64,000 nt of DNA from an uncultured Lachnospiraceae bacterium (GCA_910579225.1 CAJTTI010000005.1:1-64000), one strand, 5' to 3'; positions 18,211 through 27,854 are shown, counted from the first letter of the stretch. Notes: a model not told the origin generated them from the sequence alone. Program-made: numbers and translations.

Positions 18211-20397
18211 TTATTTCTGCTGCAGATGGAACTGAAACGCCGTATATTCCGGTACTTCCCGGTCGATGGGAAGGCCGGCATTCATCAGTGCGGAACCCGA
18301 ATATACTTCCTTTCCGCCATTGACCGTATACAGTGCATTCGGCAGAAGTCCTTTGGCACGGATATACTCCTGAGGACCATTGCAGGTCAGGTTTGTCACT
18401 ACCACACTCAAAAGTGATTCCTTTTTATCCTTGCTCACATGCTGCCAGGCCGTCATATTTCCCGGCTCAAAAGGATTCGTCAGGCGGTAGTAGTCTCCGA
18501 AGAAGATCAGGGGATAATATTTCCGGAACAGATCGCTTTGTTCCTTACATAGCTTCTGTTCCTCTTCTGTAAGATGCGTGGCATCCAGTTCATATCCGAA
18601 AGTTCCGCACATGGCCACTACTGCTTTCGTACGCAGCGGCACCAGTTTTCCGCTATCCGAAATGTGTGCGCCCATGGTGGACACCGGATAGACAAAGGAG
18701 GTTCCATAATGCAGTTTCAGCCGGTCAATGGGATGATTGTTGTCACTGACCCAATACTGCGGATAATAGTGCAGCATGGCCGGATCATACCGCCCGCCTC
18801 CGCCGCTGCAACCCTCAAACAGGATATCCGGATGTGTCTTAATGATGCCGTCCATCACCCGGTAAAGTCCAAGAATATAACGGTGGTACACCTCTCCCTG
18901 CTGTTCTGCAGGCAATGCATTGGACCAGATATCTGCAAGAGAGCGGTTAATATCCCATTTTACATAGAAGATATTCGCATTGTCCAAAATTTGATTGACG
19001 CTCTTAATCAGATAATCCTGGACCTCTTTCCTGCTCATATCCAGGGCCATCTGATTCCGGCTGCGGACTGCGTGCCGGCCCGGAATCTCCATGGTCCATT
19101 CCGGATGAGCCCGGTAAAGTTCACTGTCTTCCGAGACCATCTCCGGCTCAAACCAGATACCGAACTTCATACCCAGTTTGTTAATCTCCTCCACCAAATG
19201 ATCCAGTCCGCACCGAATCTTATCTCTGTTCACCACCCAGTCGCCCAGGCTGCTGTTGTCATCGTCCCTCTTGCCAAACCATCCGTCATCCATGACCAGA
19301 AGGTCCACTCCCATTTTTCTCGCTGCCCTGGCAATCTCCAGAAGCTTCACATCATCGAAGTCCATAAAGGCGGCTTCCCAGCTGTTGATCAAGACCGGCC
19401 TCTGTACCTCCGTCACATATTTGCTGGCACACAAATTGGTACGATAGAAATCATGATACAGGTGAGACAGTCCGGTAAAACCATGCCCGGAGAATGCCAT
19501 GACGACCTCCGGCCCTTCAAACATCTCCCCGGACTCCAGTTTATAGTCGAACTGCTTCGGATGGATTCCCATAACCAGCCGAAGCTGATCATACTGATCC
19601 AATTCTGCTTCTGCCAGGAAATTACCGCTGTACATAAGAGAAAAACCATAACAATTTCCCCAATCCTCTGTGGCATCCCGGTCACAGAGAATCACAAAAG
19701 GATTCTGCTGATGACTGGAAGACCCTCTGACGCTTCCGATCGTATGGATATGATGGGTCATATGCTGCCGCTCCATCTGACGCTCCTGCCCGTAACGCCC
19801 CGGCAGACTCACCAGATCCATATGTAATCCATTCAGAAAATCCAGACAGACAGACATAATCTTCCTCAGACGAATCGGCTCTTCTCCAGTGTTCACCACC
19901 CGAACCGCCCGGGTGATAACATCTGCTTCTTCAAATACACTGTACAGAAGGATCACCTGTACTTTGCTTGCCTGATCTGTCAGTGTAATCTCCAGAGAAT
20001 CCACTGTATCATCTTCCCGCGAAAAAACCGCCGGAAGTGTATGAAGTTCATACTTACCCTTCCGGATCTGTGCATCTGTCACCTTCCCATGGAAAGAATA
20101 ACTTCCGTCTCCGTTCACCACCTCAATACTGGATGTCCGAAAGTCCCCCTGCTGTTGGGTACTGAATTCCTGTGGCTGCGCATCCAGGGAAAAGGTCCTT
20201 TCATTTCTTGATTCATAGGGATTCCCTGAAAATCCCCTGTCATACTGCCGGATCTGGTAACTTAGATCTGCGTCGCAGACAGACGGACCATAGTACAGAT
20301 GCAACAAGTAGTCAAGGTTCCCCTTCTTCATCTGATAAGACGTATTCCTCGTATGCAGCGTCCAAGTCCCGCATTCCTCATGATAAATGATTCCCAT
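18211..20397 (-). CDS. Alpha-galactosidase, GH36
   Basis: 728 residues, the normal length for GH36 family I enzymes. These hydrolyse terminal alpha-1,6-galactosides such as raffinose and melibiose. The nucleophile Asp lies in YVKWDINR (~residue 476), the acid/base Asp region is CSGGGGRYDPAML (~545) and substrate-pocket LVMDDGWFGKRDDD is at ~363. No signal peptide, so it is cytoplasmic. AGGAGG precedes ATG 20397, which overlaps the end of the GNAT gene by 20 nt. No sugar transporter is adjacent. Confidence 0.95.
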   Translation of the reverse strand: MGIIYHEECGTWTLHTRNTSYQMKKGNLDYLLHLYYGPSVCDADLSYQIRQYDRGFSGNPYESRNERTFSLDAQPQEFSTQQQGDFRTSSIEVVNGDGSYSFHGKVTDAQIRKGKYELHTLPAVFSREDDTVDSLEITLTDQASKVQVILLYSVFEEADVITRAVRVVNTGEEPIRLRKIMSVCLDFLNGLHMDLVSLPGRYGQERQMERQHMTHHIHTIGSVRGSSSHQQNPFVILCDRDATEDWGNCYGFSLMYSGNFLAEAELDQYDQLRLVMGIHPKQFDYKLESGEMFEGPEVVMAFSGHGFTGLSHLYHDFYRTNLCASKYVTEVQRPVLINSWEAAFMDFDDVKLLEIARAARKMGVDLLVMDDGWFGKRDDDNSSLGDWVVNRDKIRCGLDHLVEEINKLGMKFGIWFEPEMVSEDSELYRAHPEWTMEIPGRHAVRSRNQMALDMSRKEVQDYLIKSVNQILDNANIFYVKWDINRSLADIWSNALPAEQQGEVYHRYILGLYRVMDGIIKTHPDILFEGCSGGGGRYDPAMLHYYPQYWVSDNNHPIDRLKLHYGTSFVYPVSTMGAHISDSGKLVPLRTKAVVAMCGTFGYELDATHLTEEEQKLCKEQSDLFRKYYPLIFFGDYYRLTNPFEPGNMTAWQHVSKDKKESLLSVVVTNLTCNGPQEYIRAKGLLPNALYTVNGGKEVYSGSALMNAGLPIDREVPEYTAFQFHLQQK

Positions 20398-20926
20398 ATG
20401 TCTCCTCCTCTAATTTTTTCTCCAGACAAACCAGTCCCACATCTGGTATTCCGTTGAATTCACACGGAATGACAGACACCTCCTGGTATCCAAGCTTCCG
20501 ATACAACGCTCTGGCACTGCTGTTATGCTGGTTTGTATCCATCCTCAGATAATGGCACCCATGTTCCAGAGCATAGTTCTCATAATAGTCCACAAATCTG
20601 GTTCCGTAGCCTTTTCCCCGCTCCCCGGGAGAAACTACCAGTGTATGCAATACCATCACCTGATCTTCCGGCACCTTATACTGCCAATCTGCCTCTGCAT
20701 ATTCCGGCACCTGTTCCTGATTGATCCTGGCAGCGGCAACTACCCGTCCGTCTGCTTCTTCCACAAACATATCTCCACATCTGACAGATGCTCTGGCTGT
20801 CTCCCCGGATGGATAGACCCCCCTGATCCAGCCGGTTGTCATCCGTCCTGCTTCGTTTTCTGTGTGAATCTCATTATAGATTTCCTCGATCCGCTCTATA
20901 TCTTCCACCGTAGCTTTTCTGAACAT
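20378..20926 (-). CDS. GNAT-family N-acetyltransferase
   Basis: 182 residues. The acetyl-CoA-binding motif A is LVVSPGERGKGYGTRFVDYY (~105-124), then NSSARALYRKLGYQEV, typical of GNAT. Substrate unknown. GGGGA precedes ATG 20926. Its 3' end overlaps the alpha-galactosidase start, indicating co-translation, though no functional link is apparent. Confidence 0.88.
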   Translation of the reverse strand: MFRKATVEDIERIEEIYNEIHTENEAGRMTTGWIRGVYPSGETARASVRCGDMFVEEADGRVVAAARINQEQVPEYAEADWQYKVPEDQVMVLHTLVVSPGERGKGYGTRFVDYYENYALEHGCHYLRMDTNQHNSSARALYRKLGYQEVSVIPCEFNGIPDVGLVCLEKKLEEETYGNHLS

Positions 20927-20995
20927 TGATTTGTCCCCACTTTGTATTCTCTTCCGTTTCTCTTTCTTCTTTCCTCTATGATTCGCCTGGCTTCC

Positions 20996-21796
20996 CTACT
21001 TCAGATCCATATCCACTCCAAGCCACCAGCGCAGTACATCCTGGATCTTCTCGTCCCAATATCTCCACTGATGGTCGCCTGCCGACTCTTCACAGGTCAG
21101 GTCATATCCAAGACGCTTCACATGTGCCCATGCTCTTTGATTGTCCTCGTACAGAAAATCTTCTGTTCCGCACCATGCGTAAAGGCGGGGAAGCTTCGCT
21201 TTCTTTGCTGCCAGCTTCTCAGCCAGTGCAAAAAGATCATTATCAGAACCCCTCAGCTGTTCTTCGCTTCCGAAGATCCCCTGAAACAGCGCCCGCTTCT
21301 CCTCCACCATCTCTCTTCTGCAGCCGCCCACCATATCCAGAGCTCCCGACAGAGACGCAGCTGCACCAAATATGTCGGGGGCTCCAAGCGCCAGTTTCCA
21401 TGCTCCATAACCACCCATGGACAGTCCTGCTGCCAGCGTATCTTCTCTCCTGTCCGACATGCGGGGAAAGAATTCTCTGCAGATCTCTGGTAATTCTTCT
21501 GAGATAAATGTCCAGTATTTCATCCCATATGTGGTATCTGTATAAAATCCCAGATGTGTGGACGGCATCACCACTGCAATCCCCAGCCTGCTCAGATACC
21601 GTTCAATCGCTGTACGTCTCTGCCAGACCGTATGGTCATCACTCATACCATGCAACAGATATACCGTCTTATATAACCCGTCCGCCGCCATCCCTTCCAT
21701 GCCAATCTGCTTGCTCGTTTTCTGCGGAAGGATCACATCCATATTCATCCCCATCCCAAGTACATCTGAAAAAAAGTCCACATGTAGTAACGCCAT
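20996..21796 (-). CDS. Esterase D / tributyrin-esterase-type alpha/beta hydrolase
   Basis: About 266 residues. The nucleophile elbow is GLSMGGYGAWKLAL (~117), with the catalytic Asp and His expected in GTEDFLYEDN and SAGDHQWRYWDE. This matches the putative-esterase (EstA, S-formylglutathione hydrolase-like) family. ATG 21796 sits 8 nt after AAGGAGG; the ATG two codons upstream is too close to that site. First gene before the GNAT-galactosidase-recJ run. Confidence 0.88.
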   Translation of the reverse strand: MALLHVDFFSDVLGMGMNMDVILPQKTSKQIGMEGMAADGLYKTVYLLHGMSDDHTVWQRRTAIERYLSRLGIAVVMPSTHLGFYTDTTYGMKYWTFISEELPEICREFFPRMSDRREDTLAAGLSMGGYGAWKLALGAPDIFGAAASLSGALDMVGGCRREMVEEKRALFQGIFGSEEQLRGSDNDLFALAEKLAAKKAKLPRLYAWCGTEDFLYEDNQRAWAHVKRLGYDLTCEESAGDHQWRYWDEKIQDVLRWWLGVDMDLK

Positions 21797-21840
21797 TTTC
21801 ATGTCCTCCTTATATTATACTCTGTTGCCATACGGAAGCA

Positions 21841-21924
21841 GGCGTCGCAGGGCAGAGAATTCCCGGGATATAAACAGCGCCTGCACAACGTTGATCTTCC
21901 GAAAATTCTCCGCCCTGCGGCGCC
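21841..21924. repeat. Long imperfect inverted repeat between secDF and the esterase gene
   Basis: 21-bp arms at 21841-21861 and 21904-21924 differ at only two positions, with a 42-nt loop. There is no clear T-tract, so it may be a processing or attenuation hairpin instead of a terminator. Confidence 0.7.
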
Positions 21925-21937
21925 AGTTTCGTCCGTT

Positions 21938-24088
21938 CTATAACTCTTTTTTCACAATCCGCGTTTTCATGATATACCACAGTGCCCCTGTAATGCACAC
22001 GGAAGAATACGCGCCGCACACAATTCCTACCATCAGCGGCAAAGCAAACTCTTTGATAGATGCCACTCCCAGTATATAGAGTACCGCTACCATTACAAAC
22101 GTAGTCAACGACGTATAAATACTTCTCGTCAGTGTCTGAGTAATACTTGCATTAACCATACCCTCCAGCGTATCTTTTTTCTTCATATCTGCCAGATTCT
22201 CACGGATACGGTCAAAAATTACGATTGTCGCATTGATAGAATAACCCACAATCGTCAACATACATGCAATAAACGTATTGCCCACAGAGACCCGAGCCAC
22301 TGCGTAAAACGCAAGCACTACCAGTACGTCGTGCACCAGAGCCGCCACTGCACTGGTCGCAAACCGCACATCTTTAAAGCGAATCCAGATATAAATCAGC
22401 ATACAGATTGTCGCAATGACCACTGCTACCACAGCGTCATTTTTCACTTCCTTACTGATGGCTCCGCTGATATTCTCTGCTGTGATCGTTGTCTTATCCA
22501 CACCAAAGTTTTCTGCCAGTTTTATGTTCAATGCCTCACGCCCGGCAAGATCCAGTTCCTTTGTCTTGATGATCACCTGATTCGTCCCGGCCACTTTCTG
22601 GGTCTGAATATCGTTATCTCCAGTCACTTCCGCCACTACCGGAACTACCTGCGCATCGATCTCTTCAATGCTCATATCTTCGTTAAATTCTACAGTTGTG
22701 GAAGTTCCGCCCTGGAACTCCAGACTGTATTCCAATGCTCCTTTGCCGGAACCAGCATTGACGCCCATCCATGCCAGTCCTCCTGCAATCACCACAAGAG
22801 ATACAAGAAAGCAAATCTTTTTCTTTCCAAGGAAATCGACGGTTTTCTGTTCCTTTGCCACCCCATACAGCTTTACGTCCTGCATGCCAAGGGCATAGAG
22901 GGCATTCAGCACCAGGCGGGTCACCACAAGAGCTGTAAACATGGAGACTACGATACCGAGCGCCAATGTCTGCGCAAAACCTTTTACACTCCCGGAACCT
23001 TTCAGTGACAGAACCAAAGCAGCAATCAACGTCGTGATATTGCCGTCTACAATAGCTGACAATGCTTTCTGGAAACCAATCTTCATGGAAGAACGCACGG
23101 TCTTGCCAGTGGCCAGTTCTTCCCGAATTCTGGCAAAGATAATCACATTGGCATCCACAGCCATACCTATGGAAAGGATGATACCTGCAATACCAGGCAG
23201 TGTCAGCGTCATGTCAAATCCATTCAGAAGCCCCAGCACCAGCCCCACATAAGATGTCAGCGCAATTCCCGCTGCCAGTCCCATGATCCGATACGCCGCA
23301 ATCATGAAGAGAAGCACCAGGACAAATCCGACAGCACCTGCTTTCAGGCTGGTGGCAATGGCCTCTTCTCCCAGTTTCGCTCCGACCACATTGGAACGCA
23401 GTTCCTGGAGTTCCAGCGATAAAGTACCAATTCGAATCGTGGATGCCAGCTGCTCTGCCTCTTCAAAAGTGAAGTTTCCGCTGATTTGGGCCTGGCCGTT
23501 ACCAATGGCCTCATTGACTGTCGGCGCACTGATAACCTCCCCATCGTATACGATGGCGATCTGCCTTCCAATATTCTCAGCTGTTGCCGCACCAAATTTC
23601 ACAGCCCCTTCATCCGTCAGGGTCAGGGATACCACATATTCGCGGACTCCGGTCATCTCATCTGTATAAGAGCCTGCCTGTGCATCCGCCACATCCGTAC
23701 CTTCCAGTACAATTCCTCCATCCATGGTCTGGAACTGAAGAGAACCAGGCTTTCCAAGTTCTGCCAAAATACTGTTGGCGTCCGTCACCCCCGGAATCTC
23801 TATATTAATCCGGTCCGAGCCTTCCTGATAGACCTCTGCCTCCGTGCTGTACACTTCCACACGTTTTTGAAGCTTATAGATCGTATCTGACATGTCTTCC
23901 GCCGAAGGTGTTCCTTCTCCCACTGCTTCATAGGTGATACTCACGCCTCCTGCCAGGTCCAGGCCCAGCTTGATATTTTTAGCTGCACCTGTATTCCCTT
24001 CTCCCCAGCCCACTGCTGCAGTAAACAGAAAAAGTCCTGTCAGGACTACTGTCAGCAGCAGCGTAATAACCGCTTTATTTTTATTCAT
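21938..24088 (-). CDS. secDF: Protein translocase SecDF fusion
   Basis: 716 residues. SecD and SecF are fused, as in many Firmicutes. The N-terminal membrane helix is followed by the D1 motif LGLDLAGGVSI, a periplasmic domain, six helices including GLVLGLLNGFDMTLTLPGIAGI, then a SecF half starting near residue 425 with VEFQGGTS-like LEFQGGTSTT, and further helices. It uses the proton or sodium gradient to help SecYEG export. It overlaps scfB by 4 nt (ATGA) with AGGAGG inside the end of scfB, so it is tightly coupled to the SCIFF system. Confidence 0.96.
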   Translation of the reverse strand: MNKNKAVITLLLTVVLTGLFLFTAAVGWGEGNTGAAKNIKLGLDLAGGVSITYEAVGEGTPSAEDMSDTIYKLQKRVEVYSTEAEVYQEGSDRINIEIPGVTDANSILAELGKPGSLQFQTMDGGIVLEGTDVADAQAGSYTDEMTGVREYVVSLTLTDEGAVKFGAATAENIGRQIAIVYDGEVISAPTVNEAIGNGQAQISGNFTFEEAEQLASTIRIGTLSLELQELRSNVVGAKLGEEAIATSLKAGAVGFVLVLLFMIAAYRIMGLAAGIALTSYVGLVLGLLNGFDMTLTLPGIAGIILSIGMAVDANVIIFARIREELATGKTVRSSMKIGFQKALSAIVDGNITTLIAALVLSLKGSGSVKGFAQTLALGIVVSMFTALVVTRLVLNALYALGMQDVKLYGVAKEQKTVDFLGKKKICFLVSLVVIAGGLAWMGVNAGSGKGALEYSLEFQGGTSTTVEFNEDMSIEEIDAQVVPVVAEVTGDNDIQTQKVAGTNQVIIKTKELDLAGREALNIKLAENFGVDKTTITAENISGAISKEVKNDAVVAVVIATICMLIYIWIRFKDVRFATSAVAALVHDVLVVLAFYAVARVSVGNTFIACMLTIVGYSINATIVIFDRIRENLADMKKKDTLEGMVNASITQTLTRSIYTSLTTFVMVAVLYILGVASIKEFALPLMVGIVCGAYSSVCITGALWYIMKTRIVKKEL

Positions 24089-25476
24089 AGTTTTCCTCCT
24101 GATTCGTGTTCTGGTTCATCTTTTTCCGCCTCGGCAGCTTTGATCATAATCGCACATTCCACGCGTTTTCTCTCCAGCTCACAGCTGATCTCATATGCCT
24201 CATTGACAGACCCATGAAATTTATATGAATTTGCCGCACATCCGCCGCTGCAGTAAAATTTTGCAAAACAGTCTCTGCATTTTTCTTTTGAATACACATT
24301 GCAGTTTTTAAATTCTTCCCGCACATCCGCCCGTACAATCCCGTCGTCCACATTTCCCATCAGGTAGTTCTCTTCCCCCACAAACTGATGACACGGATAC
24401 AGATCTCCCCAGGGTGTCACAGCCAGATATTCTGTCCCAGAACCACACCCGGACAGGCGTTTTGCCACACAGGGGCCGCCGGTCAGATCCATCATAAAAT
24501 GAAAAAATGTGAACTCCTGATCCGTACGGTAGCGGCGCACCATCTCTGCCGCCAGCCGGTCATATTCTGCAAACACTTCCGGAAGATCCTCTTTCCTGAG
24601 CGCATATTCCTCATCTTCCATGCCCACTACCGGTTCCACCGAAATCTGACGAAAGCCCAGGTCGGCAAGGTGCAGTACATCTCTGGAAAAATCTTTATTC
24701 TTCCTTGTAAATGTTCCTCTTACGTAATACTTCTCTTGCTTCCGGCTGTCTGCCAGCTTCTGGAACTTTGGAAGAATCAAATCATAACTGCCTTTTCCAT
24801 TGCGGAATGGACGCATATAATCATGAACTTCCTTTCGCCCGTCAAGACTGAGCACCACATTGGCCATCTCCTGATTGACAAACTCCTGAATTTCTTCATT
24901 CAGCAAGACCCCATTGGTTGTGACTGTAAAACGAAAATTCTTATTATGAAGCTTTTCCTGTTCCCGTCCATAAGCGACTAAGTCCTTTACCACCTGCCAA
25001 TTCATAAGCGGCTCTCCGCCGAAAAAATCCACTTCCAGATTCCTTCTGTTGCCAGAATTCTGAATCAAAAAGTCCAGCGCTTTCTTTCCCACCTCATAAC
25101 TCATCAGCGCCCGGCGCCCGTGGTATTCTCCTTCTTCCGCAAAGCAGTAGCGGCAGGCCAGATTGCAGTCATGAGCAATATGAAGACAAAGAGCCTTTAC
25201 TACCGGTTTCCTGGCTTTCACAATCTCCTGGATATAATCTTCATAAATATCTTCCGTATACAACTTTCCGGCACTAATTAATTCATCCAGGTCTTCGGCC
25301 GCTTCCCGAACCTCTTCTTCCGAATATTTGCCAGACAGAAGTTCTATGGTTTTCCGCAGTCCTCTTTCCTTATAATAAGGAATCATATCATAGACCAGCT
25401 CATCCACCACATGAACCGAACCGCTGTTCACATCCAGAAGAATATTATAACCATTGTTCTTATATTGGTGAACCAT
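24085..25476 (-). CDS. scfB: SCIFF-peptide maturase, radical SAM/SPASM thioether-forming enzyme
   Basis: 463 residues. The radical-SAM cluster motif is CNLACRYCFAE (~residue 104) and the SPASM-type auxiliary-cluster cysteines are at the C-terminus (CGSG, CHQF, CRDCFAKFYCSGGC). The N-terminal part resembles a RiPP-recognition region. Known family members install Cys-to-Thr thioether bonds in the SCIFF peptide, whose gene lies directly upstream. ATG 25476 was chosen because AAAGGGG precedes it; eight upstream codons are open. Coupled to secDF. Confidence 0.93.
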   Translation of the reverse strand: MVHQYKNNGYNILLDVNSGSVHVVDELVYDMIPYYKERGLRKTIELLSGKYSEEEVREAAEDLDELISAGKLYTEDIYEDYIQEIVKARKPVVKALCLHIAHDCNLACRYCFAEEGEYHGRRALMSYEVGKKALDFLIQNSGNRRNLEVDFFGGEPLMNWQVVKDLVAYGREQEKLHNKNFRFTVTTNGVLLNEEIQEFVNQEMANVVLSLDGRKEVHDYMRPFRNGKGSYDLILPKFQKLADSRKQEKYYVRGTFTRKNKDFSRDVLHLADLGFRQISVEPVVGMEDEEYALRKEDLPEVFAEYDRLAAEMVRRYRTDQEFTFFHFMMDLTGGPCVAKRLSGCGSGTEYLAVTPWGDLYPCHQFVGEENYLMGNVDDGIVRADVREEFKNCNVYSKEKCRDCFAKFYCSGGCAANSYKFHGSVNEAYEISCELERKRVECAIMIKAAEAEKDEPEHESGGKL

Positions 25477-25507
25477 ACGTTCCCCTTTCTCATTCTTCAT
25501 GAAAATA

Positions 25508-25528
25508 AGCAGCGACGCGGCCGCTGCT
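25508..25528 (-). terminator. Intercistronic hairpin between SCIFF precursor and maturase genes
   Basis: AGCAGCG (25508-25514) pairs with CGCTGCT (25522-25528). On the minus strand it is followed by TTATTTTC. It could lower read-through so that precursor exceeds maturase. Confidence 0.45.
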
Positions 25529-25561
25529 CATTGATTTATCTTATATTACGGCACACAAATC

Positions 25562-25705
25562 TTATCTGCTGTGCTCGCAGCTCTGATTTCCTACAGTACA
25601 GGACGTCTTGCACGCAGACTGACAAGATGTCTGACATTCTCCACATCCGCCTTTTTTCATCGTGTTCTGCAGTGTCTGCGTATTTAAAGTTTTAATATGT
25701 TTCAT
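25562..25705 (-). CDS. scfA: SCIFF ribosomally made peptide precursor (six cysteines in forty-five residues)
   Basis: A 47-residue peptide, starting MKHIKTLNTQTLQNTMKKGG and then Cys-rich, with six cysteines at 21, 24, 28, 32, 36 and 43 (CGEC, TSCQSAC, TSC, SCEHSR end). This is the SCIFF family, nearly universal in Clostridia and the substrate of the adjacent radical-SAM maturase. AGGAGG lies before ATG 25705. The core-peptide Thr residues (for example T26, T34, T37) are candidate thioether partners. Function of the mature peptide is unknown. Confidence 0.93.
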   Translation of the reverse strand: MKHIKTLNTQTLQNTMKKGGCGECQTSCQSACKTSCTVGNQSCEHSR

Positions 25706-25750
25706 CACTTTTCCTCCTCAATCTTTCATAGTTTTAAACGAATTGCCCCT

Positions 25751-25779
25751 AGTATAGCACAAGTGGCGAAAAATGAAAA
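25751..25779 (-). promoter_or_regulatory. Candidate promoter of scfA-scfB-secDF
   Basis: Minus-strand extended -10 TGCTATACT (TATACT at 25751-25756) with weak -35 TTTTCA (25774-25779), 17-bp spacer. Confidence 0.55.
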
Positions 25780-25787
25780 GAGTTTTT

Positions 25788-26738
25788 TCAGTGGGTTCTG
25801 CTCTCTTCTTCTCTGGCTATCGGCGGAATCTGTGATAACAGGTTATCCACATCTTCAAACATGGCGCTTTTTGTCGTTCCCAAATCGCTTGCTTTTTGAA
25901 TATGTCTCACCACATCCTGATATTTTATCCGAATCTGGTCAAAAAAGCCGCGCAGAACCTGGAGCGCCCTTCTGGAATCTTCAATCACTCCTGAAATCTC
26001 TGTCTGTACCTGTACTGCCCCGTCTGCCGCCTGCGTGATACTGTCGAACATGGCGCTGGTCTCCTTCACCATCTCCATATTCTGTCCCAGAGCTGCTCTG
26101 GATGTATGAATATTTTCATTCAGTTCTTTTGTCCCATGCTCCACATCATTGATACCAGAATCCACGTCTTTTGCCAGAAATTTGATCTCATCCGCAAGTT
26201 TCTTCACCTCTGTAGCCACCACTGCGAAACCTTTGCCTTTTTCTCCGGCCCTGGCCGCCTCAATGGATGCATTAATAGCAAGAATATTCGTCTGATCAGC
26301 AATCGACACAATACTGCTCATACACTGCTTGATCCGCTCCACAGAAGTTTTCAGCTCTTCAAAGGTACTCTCCATCTGATCAAAGCAGCCTTCCACCTGC
26401 CGGGAATTCACCTGCAGCCATTCTACCTCTTTCTGAGCCTGAACCACCGACGCCGTGATCTCTCCCCTTACATCCTCAAATTGACCAGAAACCTCACTGA
26501 TACTTGAAAAAGTCTCTTCAAAGTCTTCAAGCTTCTGCTGGAAGTTTTCTGTTTCTTCCAGAACACCGTTAAAAGAGCTCCTCACCATGCCGAGCTCCCG
26601 CAGAGACTGTACTTCTTTCTGAAGCAGATCTTTCTGATAATCTTTTAATACATTCGTCACATACAGCACCGGATAAAGGCCTTTTTCCTCCTGCGGCATT
26701 CTGTCTGTCTTCTGCCGGTCTTTTCTCTGAAACAGCAC
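25788..26738 (-). CDS. Soluble methyl-accepting chemotaxis-type signalling protein
   Basis: About 316 residues with no membrane segment. The C-terminal half carries the conserved MCP hairpin tip (QTNILAINASIEAARAGEKG, then FAVVATEVKKLADE), flanked by coiled-coil helices. The N-terminal ~60 residues are not a recognised sensor. I chose GTG 26738 because a strong AGAAGGGGGAGAGG (26743-26756) precedes it; an alternative GTG lies at 26771. It follows the FIST gene directly, so the FIST protein is the likely sensory input. Confidence 0.85.
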   Translation of the reverse strand: MLFQRKDRQKTDRMPQEEKGLYPVLYVTNVLKDYQKDLLQKEVQSLRELGMVRSSFNGVLEETENFQQKLEDFEETFSSISEVSGQFEDVRGEITASVVQAQKEVEWLQVNSRQVEGCFDQMESTFEELKTSVERIKQCMSSIVSIADQTNILAINASIEAARAGEKGKGFAVVATEVKKLADEIKFLAKDVDSGINDVEHGTKELNENIHTSRAALGQNMEMVKETSAMFDSITQAADGAVQVQTEISGVIEDSRRALQVLRGFFDQIRIKYQDVVRHIQKASDLGTTKSAMFEDVDNLLSQIPPIAREEESRTH

Positions 26739-26754
26739 GTTCCCTCTCCCCCTT

Positions 26755-27810
26755 CTACTCAAATACGACACAGGTCATGGACTGATTCACGAACCGGTTG
26801 TTATAATGTTCTCCGTATCCTACAAATCCCGCATGACTGCCAAGTGCCCGCATCTCTTTCAAATACTCTTCCATATAGTGACAATCGCTGAATAACTTAT
26901 ACCGGAACAGACAATTCACGGAAAAAACAGCTGAAAGTCTGGGGAAATCCTTGCGGATAGTGCTTATGGTATCTTTTACAATTGCCTTATAATCTCCAAG
27001 CTCCAGAAGAACCAGAACGTCAGAATCATTGACCTGCCGGAAACAGGCCAGTGCACTGCCGCAGACTTCCTTAATAGAAATGATACATACATCATCACCA
27101 TTTAATTTTCCAAAGGGATTTTTAAACGTCTGCGTTGAAATCTGTTGTTCACTCACATGAAGGATATTCTGATATACCTGACGTGCCGGCTGTCCGTTCA
27201 GAGAGCCAAGTATGTATTTCGCCTTATCCGTGCCTGAAGCGATAAAACGATAATCCCCCATCTGATGATAAATGTTTTCTTTATAGGTCTTTACCCTTCC
27301 GCCATGATTCTTTACCAGTGCATAGGCCACTGCATCTTCATAAACCTTTCCATTGGCGGACACTTTTCCTCCGTCACCGGTTCCTCCCACCAGAGAAATA
27401 TTTCTCTGTTTCAATGCCGTATGAATAGTTGTCAGTACACAGGCATCATTTCCGGAACAGAGGTCGATACACACCGTATCTCTCTGAGAACCGTCTACCT
27501 TCCGGACGTCTTCTTCCAGACGCCTGATATATTTCACCGGCATCACGGACACCTGCTCCAGCACATTGGCTGCTGCAGTGATTCCATCCAAAAATGCAAT
27601 TACACTAACGCCCTTTTCCACTACTCTGATATCATAACTCATCCCGATGCAGCCAATACTGGGCACACCTGGATAGAGAGCCTCCAGCTCCTTTACATGT
27701 GTGTCAAACTGTCCATCATTTGAAAAAAGCATGATGAACTGGGGATGGCTAAGACCCTGCACTGCCTCTTTGAGATTTCCATGATGGCTGGTGCCAAAAA
27801 ACTGCCTCAC
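26755..27810 (-). CDS. FIST-domain sensory protein
   Basis: 351 residues matching FIST N and FIST C domains: SIGCIGMSYD, SLVGGTGDGGK and the C-terminal segment VFSVNCLFRYKLF...GFVGYGEHYNN. FIST proteins are predicted small-ligand (amino-acid-like) sensors tied to chemotaxis or cyclic-di-GMP signalling. GTG start at 27810 with AGGAG 7 nt upstream. Co-transcribed with the MCP-type protein, whose ribosome site lies at the end of this gene. Confidence 0.85.
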   Translation of the reverse strand: MRQFFGTSHHGNLKEAVQGLSHPQFIMLFSNDGQFDTHVKELEALYPGVPSIGCIGMSYDIRVVEKGVSVIAFLDGITAAANVLEQVSVMPVKYIRRLEEDVRKVDGSQRDTVCIDLCSGNDACVLTTIHTALKQRNISLVGGTGDGGKVSANGKVYEDAVAYALVKNHGGRVKTYKENIYHQMGDYRFIASGTDKAKYILGSLNGQPARQVYQNILHVSEQQISTQTFKNPFGKLNGDDVCIISIKEVCGSALACFRQVNDSDVLVLLELGDYKAIVKDTISTIRKDFPRLSAVFSVNCLFRYKLFSDCHYMEEYLKEMRALGSHAGFVGYGEHYNNRFVNQSMTCVVFE

Positions 27811-27854
27811 TGCGCCACTCCTTTCTTTCGTGGTATCGTTTTAAATTTGGATTT

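Noticed and set aside
18574..19827. Plus-strand open frame opposite the alpha-galactosidase
   Set aside because: Shadow frame; the minus-strand GH36 gene has intact catalytic motifs throughout.
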